NCBI GenBank assembly: GCA_014324115.1
Contig: JACOMS010000013.1
Span: 1-38,871, forward strand
Direction of reading: 5' to 3'
DNA from: Hyphomonadaceae bacterium
GTDB lineage: Bacteria > Pseudomonadota > Alphaproteobacteria > Caulobacterales > Maricaulaceae
DNA: 38,871 bases
The first letter of the stretch is position 1; each line of letters opens with the position of its first letter. This document shows positions 38,871 through 38,871 of the stretch, piece by piece. Under the pieces are notes generated by a model that did no database searches, was not told the DNA's origin, and saw only the letters and a program-made list of their open reading frames with translations. The translations under genes and the position numbers were made by a program.

Positions 38871-38871
38871 C

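Overview
This window looks like part of an alphaproteobacterial chromosome, probably from a marine or aquatic heterotroph. The evidence is the gene order of the housekeeping blocks (fabD-fabG-acpP-fabF-mltG-gmk, lpxC-bamD-recN-ligA, ffh-rpsP, aroQ-accB-accC), the COG3825-type VWA protein, the NodT-type outer-membrane factor, and a TonB-receptor/LacI sugar locus. No rRNA, tRNA or CRISPR array was seen. I cannot name the genus.

Layout. Bases 1-97 hold the 5' end of an IS5-like transposase gene and its leader, reading off the left edge. Bases 326-7167 are an alpha-glucoside utilisation locus: a GH13 glucosidase, a TonB-dependent receptor and a LacI regulator on the minus strand, and a divergent MFS sugar permease. 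TGCGCA-core motifs in both control regions suggest shared operators. Bases 7625-9298 encode a cyclooxygenase-like haem dioxygenase. Bases 9777-15440 are an efflux operon: an adaptor lipoprotein, then a 1513-residue protein that joins an RND permease to a complete NodT-type outer-membrane factor with a lipobox at the junction. Bases 15441-15727 contain a solo IS end and a REP-like motif.

From 15728 to 33427 most genes are housekeeping: a VWA protein, sfsA, gmk, mltG, the fatty-acid synthesis cluster, thiG-thiS, aroQ-accB-accC, ligA, recN, bamD, lpxC, a glutathione transferase and rpsP. ffh follows at 33485-35068, with a small overlapping leader reading frame at its start. A sulfotransferase-like gene and a truncated second copy lie at 35219-36630, and phosphoglucomutase at 36678-38333. 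The right edge is the 3' part of a frameshifted IS5-like transposase in the same orientation as the left one, so the window is bounded by IS copies.

How the parts work together. The receptor would bring oligosaccharide across the outer membrane, the MFS protein would move sugar across the inner membrane, the glucosidase would hydrolyse it, and phosphoglucomutase could link glucose-1-P and glucose-6-P. AccB/AccC and the Fab enzymes supply fatty acids, and LpxC and BamD build the outer membrane. The most unusual items are the RND-outer-membrane-factor fusion, the cyclooxygenase-like enzyme with Asp aligned to the distal His, and the ffh leader.
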